Positions 8,668-18,002 are shown, numbered from the stretch's first letter. The stretch: DNA of 51,732 nt from an uncultured Eubacteriales bacterium (GCA_900314525.1 OMVN01000015.1:1-51732); one strand, 5' to 3'. The notes: a model not told the origin generated them from the letters alone. A program made the numbers and translations.

Positions 8668-10836
8668 ATGAGAAAAATTAAGAATGAGATACTGGCTCCG
8701 GCTGGTTCTATAGAATCACTTTATGCTGCAGTAAATGCAGGGGCAGATGCGGTATATACAGGAGGGTCTAAATTTGGAGCAAGAGCATATGCTGATAATT
8801 TTGATAACATCGAATTATTAAAGGCCATTGATTATATACATTTACATGACAGAAAGATTTATTTAACAGTAAATACCCTTTTAAAAAATGATGAAATAAA
8901 GAATGATTTATATAACTATTTTCTTCCGATTTATGAGAACGGATTAGATGCTGTCCTTGTTCAGGATATGGGAGTACTAAAATTTATAAGGGAAAATTTT
9001 CCTGATGTTGAAATACATGCAAGCACACAGATGGCTGTTACAAGCAGATATGCAGCACAGTATCTGAAAAGTCTTGGGGCAACAAGAGTAGTTCCTGCCA
9101 GGGAACTGACACTTATTGACTTAAAAGATATTCATGATAACGTTGATATAGAAATTGAAAGTTTTATTCATGGTGCTATGTGTTACTGTTATTCGGGAAT
9201 GTGTCTTTTTAGCAGCATGATTGGAGGAAGAAGCGGAAACAGAGGAAGATGTGCTGGCCCATGCAGACAACCTTATGAGGTATATAAGAATAATACCAGG
9301 TTAAATAATAAAAGTAACATGTATGCGCTGAGTCTTAGAGATATGAATACACTGGATATTTTGCCTGAAATCATTGAAAGTGGTATATATTCTCTGAAAA
9401 TAGAGGGAAGAATGAAAAGTCCTGAATATGTTGCTGGTACTGTTTCTATATACAGAAAATATCTTGATTTGTATAACGAATTTGGAAAGGATAATTATTC
9501 AATTGAAGAATCGGACAGAAAAAATCTGGCAGGACTTTATAGCAGAAGTGGATCAACATCAGGATACTATAAAAACTATAATAGCAAAACGATGGTTTCG
9601 TATAATAAACCTGCATATAATTCGACTGATAATGGCTTTGTAGAAAAAATAAACAGGGAATATACTGATTCTATAAAAAAAATAAACCTTGATGCATATG
9701 TCAGTGCAAAAAAAGAAGAAAAACTGACAATTACTCTGATTGATAAGACTTCAGGAATCTCGGTAACAAATAAAGGGGAAGAAGTTTCGAAAGCGTTAAA
9801 AAGAGCGGTTACCAGAGAAGATATAATTAAACATATTAATAAAACCGGGGATAGCTTTTTTGAATTTGAAAATATTTTTGTAGAAAATGAAGATGATATT
9901 TTTGTTCCTGTGTCAAAGATTAATGAGCTTAGAAGAGATGCTTTGATTAATATGAAAGAGGCAATTCTTGAAAATACCAGAAGAATTGCAAATGAGAAAC
10001 AAAAAAATGAAATAAAAAAAGATAAATTTAACGACATATGTGTTAAAATATCTTGCCAGATATATACAAGAGAGCAGTTTGAAAAGGTGGAAAAGTCAGA
10101 GGAAATAGAAAGAATATATATTTCAGCAGATTTATTATCAAATGATGATATCAGAGATTTGTATAATAGGGTAACTAAAAAGGGTAAAGAATGTTATATT
10201 ATGCTTCCACAGATTTTTCGTATTAGAGATAAAGATGTGTTAGAACTGGTAAAAGATGATAATTATAAGTTTTCTGTAAGAAATATTGATGAATTGTCAA
10301 TGATTGTACTTAATAATAAAAAGAATTTTGTGGTAGATTCTTCAATGTATGCTTTCAATGACTATGCAAAGGAATTTTATTATAGTCATGGAGCAGAAAA
10401 TGTTTGTCTTCCTTTTGAACTGAATTACAGGGAATTGGTAGATATTGCAGACGGAAGAGATGAAATAGTAGTTTATGGAAATATACCTCTTATGGTCACT
10501 GCAAATTGTATAAACAAGGATTATGATAACTGTAATAAAGGAAAAAATGACATTGTTGAATTGAAAGACAGAAAGAATACCAAATTCAAGGCAGCATGTT
10601 ATTGTAAACACTGTACAAATGTAATTTACAATAGTGTACCACTGTCACTTATAGGTTTACATAATAAACTAGAAAATATTAATACAAGAAATTACAGAAT
10701 TAATCTTACAACTGAGACAGGTAAGGATATAGATGAAATACTTGAAAAAACAATAAAAGTATTCTATTATAAGAATAATTCAGTTGAGGATTTAAAAAAT
10801 TATACTAGAGGACATTTTAACAGAGGAGTAGAATAA
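8668..10836 (+). CDS. U32 family protein, likely RlhA-type 23S rRNA hydroxylase
   Basis: The 722-residue protein belongs to the U32 'peptidase/collagenase' family. The signature segment ESFIHGAMCYCYSGMC is followed by a Cys-rich GRCAGPCRQPYEV stretch near residues 165-205. More cysteines occur late, at CINKDYDNC and CYCKHC. Long U32 proteins with this layout include RlhA, which makes 5-hydroxycytidine in 23S rRNA using an Fe-S centre. A DUF3656-like middle region would fit the length. The original peptidase label is poorly supported for this family. A GGATAGGA-like site precedes the ATG. It overlaps the next gene by one base, although there is no obvious functional tie to it. Confidence 0.8.
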   Translation: MRKIKNEILAPAGSIESLYAAVNAGADAVYTGGSKFGARAYADNFDNIELLKAIDYIHLHDRKIYLTVNTLLKNDEIKNDLYNYFLPIYENGLDAVLVQDMGVLKFIRENFPDVEIHASTQMAVTSRYAAQYLKSLGATRVVPARELTLIDLKDIHDNVDIEIESFIHGAMCYCYSGMCLFSSMIGGRSGNRGRCAGPCRQPYEVYKNNTRLNNKSNMYALSLRDMNTLDILPEIIESGIYSLKIEGRMKSPEYVAGTVSIYRKYLDLYNEFGKDNYSIEESDRKNLAGLYSRSGSTSGYYKNYNSKTMVSYNKPAYNSTDNGFVEKINREYTDSIKKINLDAYVSAKKEEKLTITLIDKTSGISVTNKGEEVSKALKRAVTREDIIKHINKTGDSFFEFENIFVENEDDIFVPVSKINELRRDALINMKEAILENTRRIANEKQKNEIKKDKFNDICVKISCQIYTREQFEKVEKSEEIERIYISADLLSNDDIRDLYNRVTKKGKECYIMLPQIFRIRDKDVLELVKDDNYKFSVRNIDELSMIVLNNKKNFVVDSSMYAFNDYAKEFYYSHGAENVCLPFELNYRELVDIADGRDEIVVYGNIPLMVTANCINKDYDNCNKGKNDIVELKDRKNTKFKAACYCKHCTNVIYNSVPLSLIGLHNKLENINTRNYRINLTTETGKDIDEILEKTIKVFYYKNNSVEDLKNYTRGHFNRGVE

Positions 10837-12269
10837 TGCAGAATCTGCTTGTTGGACTATCGAAATATATATTTGTCATATTGATGTCGTTTTTTGTGTT
10901 TTTCAGTTACATAACCATGAACGAAGGAAACAGAAAACAGCATAAGAGTATTCTGAAATTACAGGGTATTAATATGTACCTGTTGCAATTTATAGCTTTT
11001 TTTATAATTTATGTAAACGAAAAAGATAATAAGATTATTCTTTTCTATGGCGGAATGGTTATTATGTTTATTCTGCTTAGAGGAATATACGATGCAGCAT
11101 ACGGAAATTCTTACAACAAAGGACTTATGAATAATATGTGTATGATGCTTAGCATTGGATTTGTTATGTTAACCAGACTACATTATGAGCGTTCAGTAAA
11201 ACAGTTGATTATTGTCAGTGCATCATCACTTATTGCATTTATTATTCCAATTATAATATGCAAATTTAAAAAATTACCTGATCTGACATATTTATATGGT
11301 ATTTCGGGAATTGTATTTTTAGGTGTGGTTCTCGTTATGGGACAGCTTACATATGGTGCAAATCTGTCAATTACAATTGCAGGATTTACATTCCAGCCCT
11401 CAGAGTTTGTAAAAATTCTTTTTGTTTTTTTTCTTGCGGCATTCTTAAATAAGAGTACAGATTTCAGACATATTGTCATATCAGCAGTCTTTGCTGGGGT
11501 TCATGTTATTATTCTTGTGTTGTCAAGAGACTTAGGAAGTGCATTGATATTCTTTGTTGTCTACGTGATTATGGTATATGTAGCTACAGGAAAACCTGTA
11601 TATATTCTTATTGGAATGGCAGGATTTGTTTTTGCTTCAATAGCAGGGTATTTTATATTTTCGCATGTCAGAGTAAGGGTAGAGGCATTTACTGATCCAT
11701 GGTCTGTAATTAATGGCACCGGTTATCAGGTTGCACAGTCACTATTTGCTATTGGCACAGGTGGGTTTATGGGGTTAGGATTATATAAGGGACTTCCAAA
11801 ATCCATACCTGTTGTTGACCAGGATTTTATGTTTTCGGCAATTTGCGAGGAACTTGGCGGATTTTTTGGAATATGTCTTATTTTGCTTTTTGTATCCTGT
11901 TTTATGTATTTCATCAGGAGCTCGTTAAAACAGAAAGGTACATTTTATAAACTTTTAGGACTTGGATTTTCTGTAACTTATGCTGTCCAGATTATACTTA
12001 CAATTGGAGGTGCAATAAAATTCATTCCTTCAACTGGTGTAACTCTTCCTCTTGTAAGTTATGGAGGAAGTTCAGTTCTGTGTACCATGATAATTTTTGC
12101 TATATTACAGGGTTTATTTGTATTGAGCAACCGTGAGGAAGAAAAAATAATAAGGGAGCGACAAAAAGAAAAAGATGCACTGGCAGCAGCGATAACTGCA
12201 GGAATTAGTATTAGTGAAGAACTTAGCTCTGAAAGCGGAAGATTATCTTCGAAAGGACGCAGAAGATGA
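10836..12269 (+). CDS. SEDS peptidoglycan glycosyltransferase (FtsW/RodA/SpoVE family)
   Basis: SEDS proteins polymerise lipid II together with a class B PBP. The 477-residue protein is polytopic and contains typical segments: LSRDLGSALIF, the long extracellular loop with DPWSVINGTGYQ, and VVDQDFMFSAICEELGG. At the end it has TGVTLPLVSYGGSS. The N-terminus has about three extra membrane helices before the usual MLTRLHYE region, resembling the actinobacterial RodA/FtsW form. The start overlaps the U32 stop by one base and the end overlaps the PBP gene by ATGA. It is a second SEDS in addition to RodA at 45.4 kb. Whether it serves division or sporulation cannot be told from sequence. Confidence 0.88.
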   Translation: MQNLLVGLSKYIFVILMSFFVFFSYITMNEGNRKQHKSILKLQGINMYLLQFIAFFIIYVNEKDNKIILFYGGMVIMFILLRGIYDAAYGNSYNKGLMNNMCMMLSIGFVMLTRLHYERSVKQLIIVSASSLIAFIIPIIICKFKKLPDLTYLYGISGIVFLGVVLVMGQLTYGANLSITIAGFTFQPSEFVKILFVFFLAAFLNKSTDFRHIVISAVFAGVHVIILVLSRDLGSALIFFVVYVIMVYVATGKPVYILIGMAGFVFASIAGYFIFSHVRVRVEAFTDPWSVINGTGYQVAQSLFAIGTGGFMGLGLYKGLPKSIPVVDQDFMFSAICEELGGFFGICLILLFVSCFMYFIRSSLKQKGTFYKLLGLGFSVTYAVQIILTIGGAIKFIPSTGVTLPLVSYGGSSVLCTMIIFAILQGLFVLSNREEEKIIRERQKEKDALAAAITAGISISEELSSESGRLSSKGRRR

Positions 12270-13723
12270 ATAAAGATAAAACAGATTTAGATGATAATAA
12301 AATTAAAACTAAAAAAAAGAAAATAAACTCTAATGCTCAGACACTGAAGATTACATATTTTTTTCTAGCTGTTTTCGTTATTATGATAGTATATTTTGTT
12401 AAATTTCTGATTGTTGATGGAGACGAGGTAATCAATAATCCATACAATAAACGTGGCCAGATTCTAGCAAACTCGGTTGTAAGGGGAAATATTTTAAGCT
12501 CAGATGGCAAGATCCTCGCAAAAACAATTGTAAATGAAGATGGTTCTGAGACACGTTCCTATCCTTATGGATCAATGTTTGCTCATGTGGTAGGATATTC
12601 AACATATGGCCAGACAGGGCTTGAACTTCAGGCTAATTATAAGCTGCTCACATCAAATGCTCCTGTAATAGAGCAGGGATTAAATGATATAAATGGCAAA
12701 AAAAATATTGGAAATAATGTGGTTTCTACACTTGATGCAGATTTGACTAAGGCAGCATATGAGGCGATTGGAAATAATAATGCAGCTGTAATAGCAATAG
12801 ATCCTTCTACAGGAAAAATACTGACAATGCTTTCGCAACCAGATTTTGATCCTAATGAGATTGCAGAAAAGTATGAGACTTATGCAAATGATGATGAAAG
12901 CTCAATATTGCTAAACAGAGCGACAAACGGCTTATATACTCCTGGATCTACATTTAAGTTATTTACACTTGAAGAATATATAAAAGAAAATAAAAAATAT
13001 AAAAACTATACATATGAGTGTAATGGAGAGATAGACATTGAGGATTATAGTATGAAATGTGCAGGTCGAAAAGCCCATGGAAGTGAAAATTTATATGATT
13101 CCTTCGCATATTCATGTAACTGCTCTTTTGTTAATATTGGTCTTGGATTGGATAAAAATAAATTAAGCAAGTTGTGCAACAGTCTTATGTTTAATAGTGA
13201 ATTGCCAGTTGATTTCCCGTACAAAAAAAGTAAATTTGTTTTAAATAATAAATCGGGTACATTTGAAACTATGCAGACGGTAATTGGTCAGGGTAAAACA
13301 TTGGTATCACCTCTTCACCTAGCAATGATTGCTTCAACAATTGCGAATTCAGGTACACTGATGAAACCATATCTGATAGATGAGGTACAGAATTATACAG
13401 GTAAAACTGTGAAGAAATACTCTCCGGTAAAGGTAAAACAGCTGTTCTCAAAGGGTGAGACAGAAACTTTGAAAGAATTTATGGAGGGTGTAGTAACTTA
13501 TGGTACTGCCAAAACGCTGAATAACGATAATTATAAAGCCTATGGCAAGACTGGAACTGCTCAGATTAAAGATGGTTCTAGAGATAATTCACTGTTTATG
13601 GGATTTGCTGTTAAAGGTGATAAAAAGATAGCAGTATGTGTGGTTCTGGAAAATATGCCAGAGGGATCTACATCTGCTGTTCCAGTTGCAAAGGCAATAT
13701 TTGATGAGTATTTCTCTGAATAA
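12266..13723 (+). CDS. Class B penicillin-binding protein (PbpA/FtsI type transpeptidase)
   Basis: This is a 485-residue peptidoglycan transpeptidase partner of the SEDS protein with which it overlaps by 4 bases. It has a cytoplasmic Lys-rich tail, one membrane anchor (about 27-48), a short pedestal beginning with the NxxxGxI-like element, and a transpeptidase domain. The three active-site motifs are intact: Ser228 in STFK, SCN at 283-285, and KTG at 428-430. The small pedestal resembles the actinobacterial PbpA layout. The coupled SEDS/bPBP pair strongly suggests one synthase complex. Confidence 0.9.
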   Translation: MNKDKTDLDDNKIKTKKKKINSNAQTLKITYFFLAVFVIMIVYFVKFLIVDGDEVINNPYNKRGQILANSVVRGNILSSDGKILAKTIVNEDGSETRSYPYGSMFAHVVGYSTYGQTGLELQANYKLLTSNAPVIEQGLNDINGKKNIGNNVVSTLDADLTKAAYEAIGNNNAAVIAIDPSTGKILTMLSQPDFDPNEIAEKYETYANDDESSILLNRATNGLYTPGSTFKLFTLEEYIKENKKYKNYTYECNGEIDIEDYSMKCAGRKAHGSENLYDSFAYSCNCSFVNIGLGLDKNKLSKLCNSLMFNSELPVDFPYKKSKFVLNNKSGTFETMQTVIGQGKTLVSPLHLAMIASTIANSGTLMKPYLIDEVQNYTGKTVKKYSPVKVKQLFSKGETETLKEFMEGVVTYGTAKTLNNDNYKAYGKTGTAQIKDGSRDNSLFMGFAVKGDKKIAVCVVLENMPEGSTSAVPVAKAIFDEYFSE

Positions 13724-13727
13724 AATC

Positions 13728-13756
13728 TTGCACATCTCTGGACTGTGAGTTATACT
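13728..13756 (+). promoter_or_regulatory. Putative promoter of the NUDIX gene
   Basis: TTGCAC (13728-13733) and TATACT (13751-13756) are spaced by 17 bases, just after the PBP stop codon. The -10 is one base from consensus; the -35 is weaker. Confidence 0.4.
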
Positions 13757-13801
13757 AGAAATAGTCTATAAAGACACACCATTTATACAGGAGGATTGCA
13801 T

Positions 13802-14254
13802 ATGGTTGAAGCAACTAGCTGTGGCGGTGTGGTAATATTCAGAGGCAAAATTCTGCTACTTTATAAGAATTATAAGAACAAGTATGAAGGATGGGTTTTG
13901 CCTAAGGGAACAGTTGAGGAAGGCGAGGATCATACTGAGACAGCCTTAAGAGAGGTTAGAGAAGAAACTGGAGTCGATGCATCAATTATTAAATACATAG
14001 GTAAAAGTCAATATTCATTTACGACACAGAATGATTTGGTTAACAAGAAAGTTTACTGGTATTTAATGATGGCAGATAACTATTACAGTAAGCCACAACG
14101 GGAAGAGTATTTTCTTGATTCAGGTTATTACAAGTATCATGAAGCGAGTCATTTGCTTAAATTTCTCAATGAAAAGCAGATATTAGACAGAGCATATGAT
14201 GAGTACCTCGATTTAAAGAAAAGCAATCTTTGGGGAAATAAAAAATATTTTTAA
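13802..14254 (+). CDS. NUDIX hydrolase
   Basis: The 150-residue protein carries a complete NUDIX box at residues 36-58 (G-x5-E-x7-REVREETGV), the Mg2+-binding signature of enzymes that cleave nucleoside diphosphates linked to another group. The substrate cannot be predicted from this. I chose ATG 13802 because the AGGAGG site (13789-13794) is 7 bases upstream. A TTG at 13796 would sit too close to it. It appears monocistronic, with a promoter in front and a terminator behind. Confidence 0.88.
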   Translation: MVEATSCGGVVIFRGKILLLYKNYKNKYEGWVLPKGTVEEGEDHTETALREVREETGVDASIIKYIGKSQYSFTTQNDLVNKKVYWYLMMADNYYSKPQREEYFLDSGYYKYHEASHLLKFLNEKQILDRAYDEYLDLKKSNLWGNKKYF

Positions 14255-14268
14255 GGTATCACGGACAA

Positions 14269-14312
14269 AAGGGCTGTAACATTTTTGGAAATGTTTCGGT
14301 CCTTGATTTTTT
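14269..14312 (+). terminator. Terminator after the NUDIX gene
   Basis: Arms 14269-14284 and 14289-14304 form a long hairpin with an AACATTT/AAATGTT core plus wobble pairs. It is followed by six T at 14307-14312. This ends the NUDIX transcript 15 bases after its stop. Confidence 0.75.
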
Positions 14313-14335
14313 ATAGTTTGAAAGGATAATATTTA

Positions 14336-14974
14336 ATGAATAAAATAAATTATCAAAAAATTCTTGATAAGGAAATTGAAAAAATTCAGAAAGAGAAAGA
14401 GAAAAAAACTCTGCTGCTGCATAGCTGCTGTGCACCGTGCAGCAGTTATGTATTAGAGTATCTTTCTAAGTATTTTGAGATTACAGATTTATATTATAAT
14501 CCGAATATTTTTCCAGAAGAGGAATACATATACAGATCAAATGAACTGAGAAGACTTATTGATGAAATGCCGGCAAAAATTCCGGTGAAATATATCTCAT
14601 GTGAATATACTCCAGAAGATTTCAACGAAATAGCAAAAGGCAGGGAAAAGGAAAAAGAAGGGGGAGAAAGATGCTTTTTGTGTTACAGATTAAGGCTGGA
14701 AAAAACCGCTCAAATAGCGATGGAGAATAATTTTGATTATTTTACAACAACCCTTTCTATAAGCCCGTTAAAAAACGCTGAAAAACTTAACGAAATAGGA
14801 AGAGAAATGTCGGAAAAATATGGAGTAAAATATTTGTATTCTGATTTTAAAAAAAGAAATGGATATAAAAGATCTGTTGAATTATCAAAGGAATATGAAT
14901 TGTACAGGCAGAATTTCTGTGGATGTGTATATTCAAAGGCGGAGGCTATTCGCAGAGAAAATGGGGAAGATTAA
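14336..14974 (+). CDS. queH: Epoxyqueuosine reductase QueH
   Basis: QueH carries out the last step of queuosine synthesis in tRNA, reducing epoxyqueuosine, and is unrelated to QueG. The 212-residue protein has the diagnostic cysteine sets: Cys31-Cys32-x2-Cys35 (SCCAPC), Cys113-x2-Cys116 (RCFLC) and Cys195-x-Cys197 (CGC). These bind the Fe-S cluster and a neighbouring metal in characterised members. The YYNPNIFP and FTTTLSISPLKN segments are also typical. An AAAGGA site precedes the ATG. No other queuosine genes are in the window, which fits a salvage or partly dispersed pathway. Confidence 0.93.
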   Translation: MNKINYQKILDKEIEKIQKEKEKKTLLLHSCCAPCSSYVLEYLSKYFEITDLYYNPNIFPEEEYIYRSNELRRLIDEMPAKIPVKYISCEYTPEDFNEIAKGREKEKEGGERCFLCYRLRLEKTAQIAMENNFDYFTTTLSISPLKNAEKLNEIGREMSEKYGVKYLYSDFKKRNGYKRSVELSKEYELYRQNFCGCVYSKAEAIRRENGED

Positions 14975-14978
14975 AGTG

Positions 14979-15007
14979 TTGAATACATTGATAAAATGTG
15001 GTAATAT
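14979..15007 (+). promoter_or_regulatory. Possible promoter for the microprotein-alaS unit
   Basis: TTGAAT (14979-14984) and TAATAT (15002-15007) are 17 bases apart in the 89-base gap after queH. The matches are moderate. The gap is too short for a complete T-box leader, and none is visible before alaS. Confidence 0.3.
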
Positions 15008-15063
15008 AAAGGTTGATTTTGTTGAAAAATATAACCATTAAACCTTAATAGGAGGTAAATTAG

Positions 15064-15204
15064 ATGAATTTATTTACTGCGGTTATTTATTACGGATGCA
15101 TGTTTATATGTGCAGCGGGAGTTATTGTGACTGCATGCTTTGCGGGATCAGCTCTTAGAAAGAATAAAAACAAAAAAATATTAAAAAACTCTGATAATGA
15201 CTAG
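15064..15204 (+). CDS. Small membrane protein of 46 residues upstream of alaS
   Basis: A 46-residue ORF with a near-perfect GGAGGT site (15051-15056) 7 bases before its ATG. The product has one hydrophobic segment (about residues 5-30, with Cys11, Cys16 and Cys25) and a basic Lys/Asn-rich tail. That layout suggests a single-span membrane protein with a cytoplasmic C-terminus. The strong site and clean composition argue that it is translated. It ends 22 bases before the preferred alaS start and may couple to it. No family is recognised; function unknown. Confidence 0.7.
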   Translation: MNLFTAVIYYGCMFICAAGVIVTACFAGSALRKNKNKKILKNSDND

Positions 15205-15226
15205 ATTAGAGATAATGGAGGACACT

Positions 15227-17851
15227 ATGGAAAAATATGGAGTAAATGAACTGAGAAAAATGTTTCTTGACTTTTTCGAGAGCAAGGATCATCTTAAGAT
15301 GAAAAGTTTCTCATTAGTTCCACACAATGATAAAAGTTTATTACTTATCAACTCTGGTATGGCACCTTTAAAACCTTACTTTACAGGACAGGAAATACCA
15401 CCTAGAAGGAGAGTTACAACATGTCAGAAATGTATTAGAACAGGTGATATAGAAAATATAGGAAAAACAGCAAGACATGGTACATTTTTTGAAATGCTTG
15501 GTAATTTTTCTTTTGGAGATTATTTTAAGACAGAGGCAATACACTGGTCATGGGAGTTCCTTACAGAGGTAGTAGGACTTGACGCAGATAGATTATATCC
15601 ATCAATTTATTTAGATGATGATGAAGCATTTGATATCTGGAATAAGGAGATTGGTATTGCTCCTGAAAGAATTTTTAGATTTGGAAAAGAAGATAATTTC
15701 TGGGAACATGGTTCTGGTCCTTGCGGTCCTTGTTCTGAAATTTATTATGACAGAGGAGAAAAATACGGATGTGGCAAACCAACATGTAAAGTTGGATGTG
15801 ACTGTGACAGATATATGGAAATCTGGAACAATGTATTTTCTCAGTTTGATAATGATGGAAAAGGAAATTATAGTGAATTAAAGCAGAAAAATATTGATAC
15901 TGGAATGGGACTTGAAAGACTTGCAAGTGTAGTTCAGGATGTAGATTCAATCTTTGATGTGGATACCATTTTTGACCTTAGAAGCAGAGTTTGTGAATTA
16001 GCTTCAGTAGAATATGAGAAAGACTATAAGACAGATGTATCTATCAGAATTATTACTGATCATATCAGATCAGCAACATTTATGATTTCAGATGGTATCA
16101 TGCCTTCAAATGAAGGAAGAGGTTATGTACTTAGAAGACTTATAAGAAGAGCGGCAAGACATGGAAGACTTCTTGGTATTGAGGGAACATTCCTTGCAAA
16201 ACTTAGCCAGACTGTTATTGATGGTTCAAAGGATGGTTATCCAGAACTTGAAGAAAAGAAAGATATGATTCTTACAGTATTGACTGAAGAGGAAAATAAA
16301 TTTAACAAGACAATTGATCAGGGAATTAATATTCTCAATGATATGCAGGCTGAAATGGAGAAATCTGGAGAGAAGATTTTATCTGGAGATAAGGCATTTA
16401 AATTATATGACACATATGGATTCCCAATTGACCTTACAAAAGAAATCCTTGAAGAAAAAGGATATTCTATAGATGAAGACGGTTTCAATCAGGCCATGAA
16501 GGTTCAGAAAGATAATGCCAGAAACAGAAGAGCAAAGACAAATTACATGGGTGCAGATGCTACTGTATATGAGCAGATAGATACAAGCCTCACAACAGAA
16601 TTTGTGGGTTATGATTCTCTTACAGCTAAATCTTCTATAACAGCTCTTACAACCGAAACAGAACTCACTCAGGCAATTGCTGAAGGTGATAAGGGAACAA
16701 TAATAGTTTCAGAAACTCCTTTCTACGGAACAATGGGTGGACAGGAAGGTGACAAGGGTGTCATTACTGCAGGAGATTCTGTATTTGAAGTAAAAGACAC
16801 AATTCATCTTCTTGGAGGAAAAGTTGGTCATATTGGTCTTGTTACAAAGGGAATGTTTAAACTTGGTGATGAAGTTATGCTTAGCGTTGATAAGAGCAAC
16901 AGACTGGCAACTTGTAAGAACCACAGCGCAACTCATCTTCTTCAGAAGGCGCTCAGACAGGTTGTTGGTACTCATGTAGAGCAGGCTGGTTCATTTGTTG
17001 ACAAAGATCACTTGAGATTTGACTTTACTCACTTTAAAGCTTTAACTCAGGAAGAGATTGAAAAAATTGAATCAATAGTAAATGAAAAGATTGCAGAGAA
17101 TTTAATAGTTGATACACAGATAATGACAATTGATGAGGCTCGTAAGACAGGTGCGATGGCACTGTTTAATGAGAAATATGGTGAGAAAGTCCGTGTTGTA
17201 AGTATGGGTGACTTCTCTAAAGAATTCTGTGGTGGTACTCATGTTTCAAATACAGGGGATATCAGATTGTTTAAGATTATTTCTGAGAGTGGTGTAGCTG
17301 CAGGAGTAAGACGTATAGACGCACTTACAGGCGATGGCGTAATCAGATATTACAATAATCTTGAGAATACATTGAAAGAAGCTGCAAAGGCCGTTAAATC
17401 TGATAGCAGCAACCTTTTAGACAGAATTAATGGAATACTTGATGAAGTGAAATCACTTAAGAGTGAAAATGAGAGTTTGAAGAGTAAACTTGCAAATAAT
17501 TCACTTGGAGATGTTGCTTCAGAATTTAAAGAGGTAAGTGGATTTAATTTCCTTGCAAAGGAAATAGAATCAGTTGATATGAATGGACTTAGAAATCTAT
17601 CTGATGATTTGAAGACTAAAAAGGAATGTTGTGTAATAGTTCTTGCTTCAACAGATGGAGGAAAAGTTAATTTAATAGTTGTAGCTGATGATACTGCTGT
17701 TAAGAACGGAGCTCATGCAGGAAATATTATAAAAGCTATCGCACCATTAGTTGGCGGCGGCGGTGGCGGACGTCCTAATATGGCCCAGGCTGGTGGAAAA
17801 AATCCTGCTGGAATAAAGGATGCTCTTGAAAAAGCAGCCACATTATTATAG
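15227..17851 (+). CDS. alaS: Alanine-tRNA ligase
   Basis: AlaRS charges tRNA-Ala. The 874-residue protein shows the class II catalytic core (MFLDFFESKDHLKM... GMAPLKPYF... RTGDIENIGKTARHGTFFEMLGN region). The editing-domain zinc motifs are HSATH and CGGTH, and the C-Ala domain ends in the Gly-rich GGGGGGRPNMAQAGG stretch. I chose ATG 15227 because GGAGG at 15217-15221 is 5 bases upstream and MEKYGVNELR is the usual N-terminus. An ATG at 15197 would add ten residues and overlap the microprotein stop. All hallmark residues are present. Confidence 0.97.
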   Translation: MEKYGVNELRKMFLDFFESKDHLKMKSFSLVPHNDKSLLLINSGMAPLKPYFTGQEIPPRRRVTTCQKCIRTGDIENIGKTARHGTFFEMLGNFSFGDYFKTEAIHWSWEFLTEVVGLDADRLYPSIYLDDDEAFDIWNKEIGIAPERIFRFGKEDNFWEHGSGPCGPCSEIYYDRGEKYGCGKPTCKVGCDCDRYMEIWNNVFSQFDNDGKGNYSELKQKNIDTGMGLERLASVVQDVDSIFDVDTIFDLRSRVCELASVEYEKDYKTDVSIRIITDHIRSATFMISDGIMPSNEGRGYVLRRLIRRAARHGRLLGIEGTFLAKLSQTVIDGSKDGYPELEEKKDMILTVLTEEENKFNKTIDQGINILNDMQAEMEKSGEKILSGDKAFKLYDTYGFPIDLTKEILEEKGYSIDEDGFNQAMKVQKDNARNRRAKTNYMGADATVYEQIDTSLTTEFVGYDSLTAKSSITALTTETELTQAIAEGDKGTIIVSETPFYGTMGGQEGDKGVITAGDSVFEVKDTIHLLGGKVGHIGLVTKGMFKLGDEVMLSVDKSNRLATCKNHSATHLLQKALRQVVGTHVEQAGSFVDKDHLRFDFTHFKALTQEEIEKIESIVNEKIAENLIVDTQIMTIDEARKTGAMALFNEKYGEKVRVVSMGDFSKEFCGGTHVSNTGDIRLFKIISESGVAAGVRRIDALTGDGVIRYYNNLENTLKEAAKAVKSDSSNLLDRINGILDEVKSLKSENESLKSKLANNSLGDVASEFKEVSGFNFLAKEIESVDMNGLRNLSDDLKTKKECCVIVLASTDGGKVNLIVVADDTAVKNGAHAGNIIKAIAPLVGGGGGGRPNMAQAGGKNPAGIKDALEKAATLL

Positions 17852-17898
17852 TTTTTGGCTTATTCATATAAAAAAGTGTAATTAATATAATTTTATTG

Positions 17899-17926
17899 TT
17901 GACGAATGACAATTTTATGTTATAAT
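17899..17926 (+). promoter_or_regulatory. Promoter of rpsU
   Basis: TTGACG (17899-17904) lies 16 bases upstream of a perfect TATAAT (17921-17926), preceded by TG one base before the -10 (extended -10). The transcript should begin near 17933, leaving a leader of about 70 bases before rpsU. Confidence 0.65.
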
Positions 17927-17946
17927 ATGTCTAGTGCAAAAAAATA

Positions 17947-17986
17947 CCCAAACAGTTGTATTATGCACAATTACACAACTGGAGGG
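17947..17986 (+). promoter_or_regulatory. Leader hairpin able to cover the rpsU ribosome binding region
   Basis: CAGTTGT (17953-17959) is an exact inverse complement of ACAACTG (17975-17981). CCC at 17947-17949 can extend the helix by pairing with GGG at 17984-17986, burying the GGAGGG element. A second AGGTG at 17992-17996 lies closer to the ATG. The arrangement suggests translational control, possibly by S21 itself; that role is inference. Confidence 0.4.
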
Positions 17987-18002
17987 AGGTTAGGTGTGAG
18001 CT

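Noticed and set aside
9576-10037. Minus-strand ORF of 153 codons inside the U32 gene
   Set aside because: It is fully contained in a well-supported gene, has a low-complexity Ser/Phe/Ile composition typical of reverse-frame readings, and lacks a ribosome binding site.
14975-15226. T-box riboswitch upstream of alaS
   Set aside because: The gap after queH is only 89 bases and then a microprotein gene follows. I see no T-box consensus, specifier loop or terminator there.
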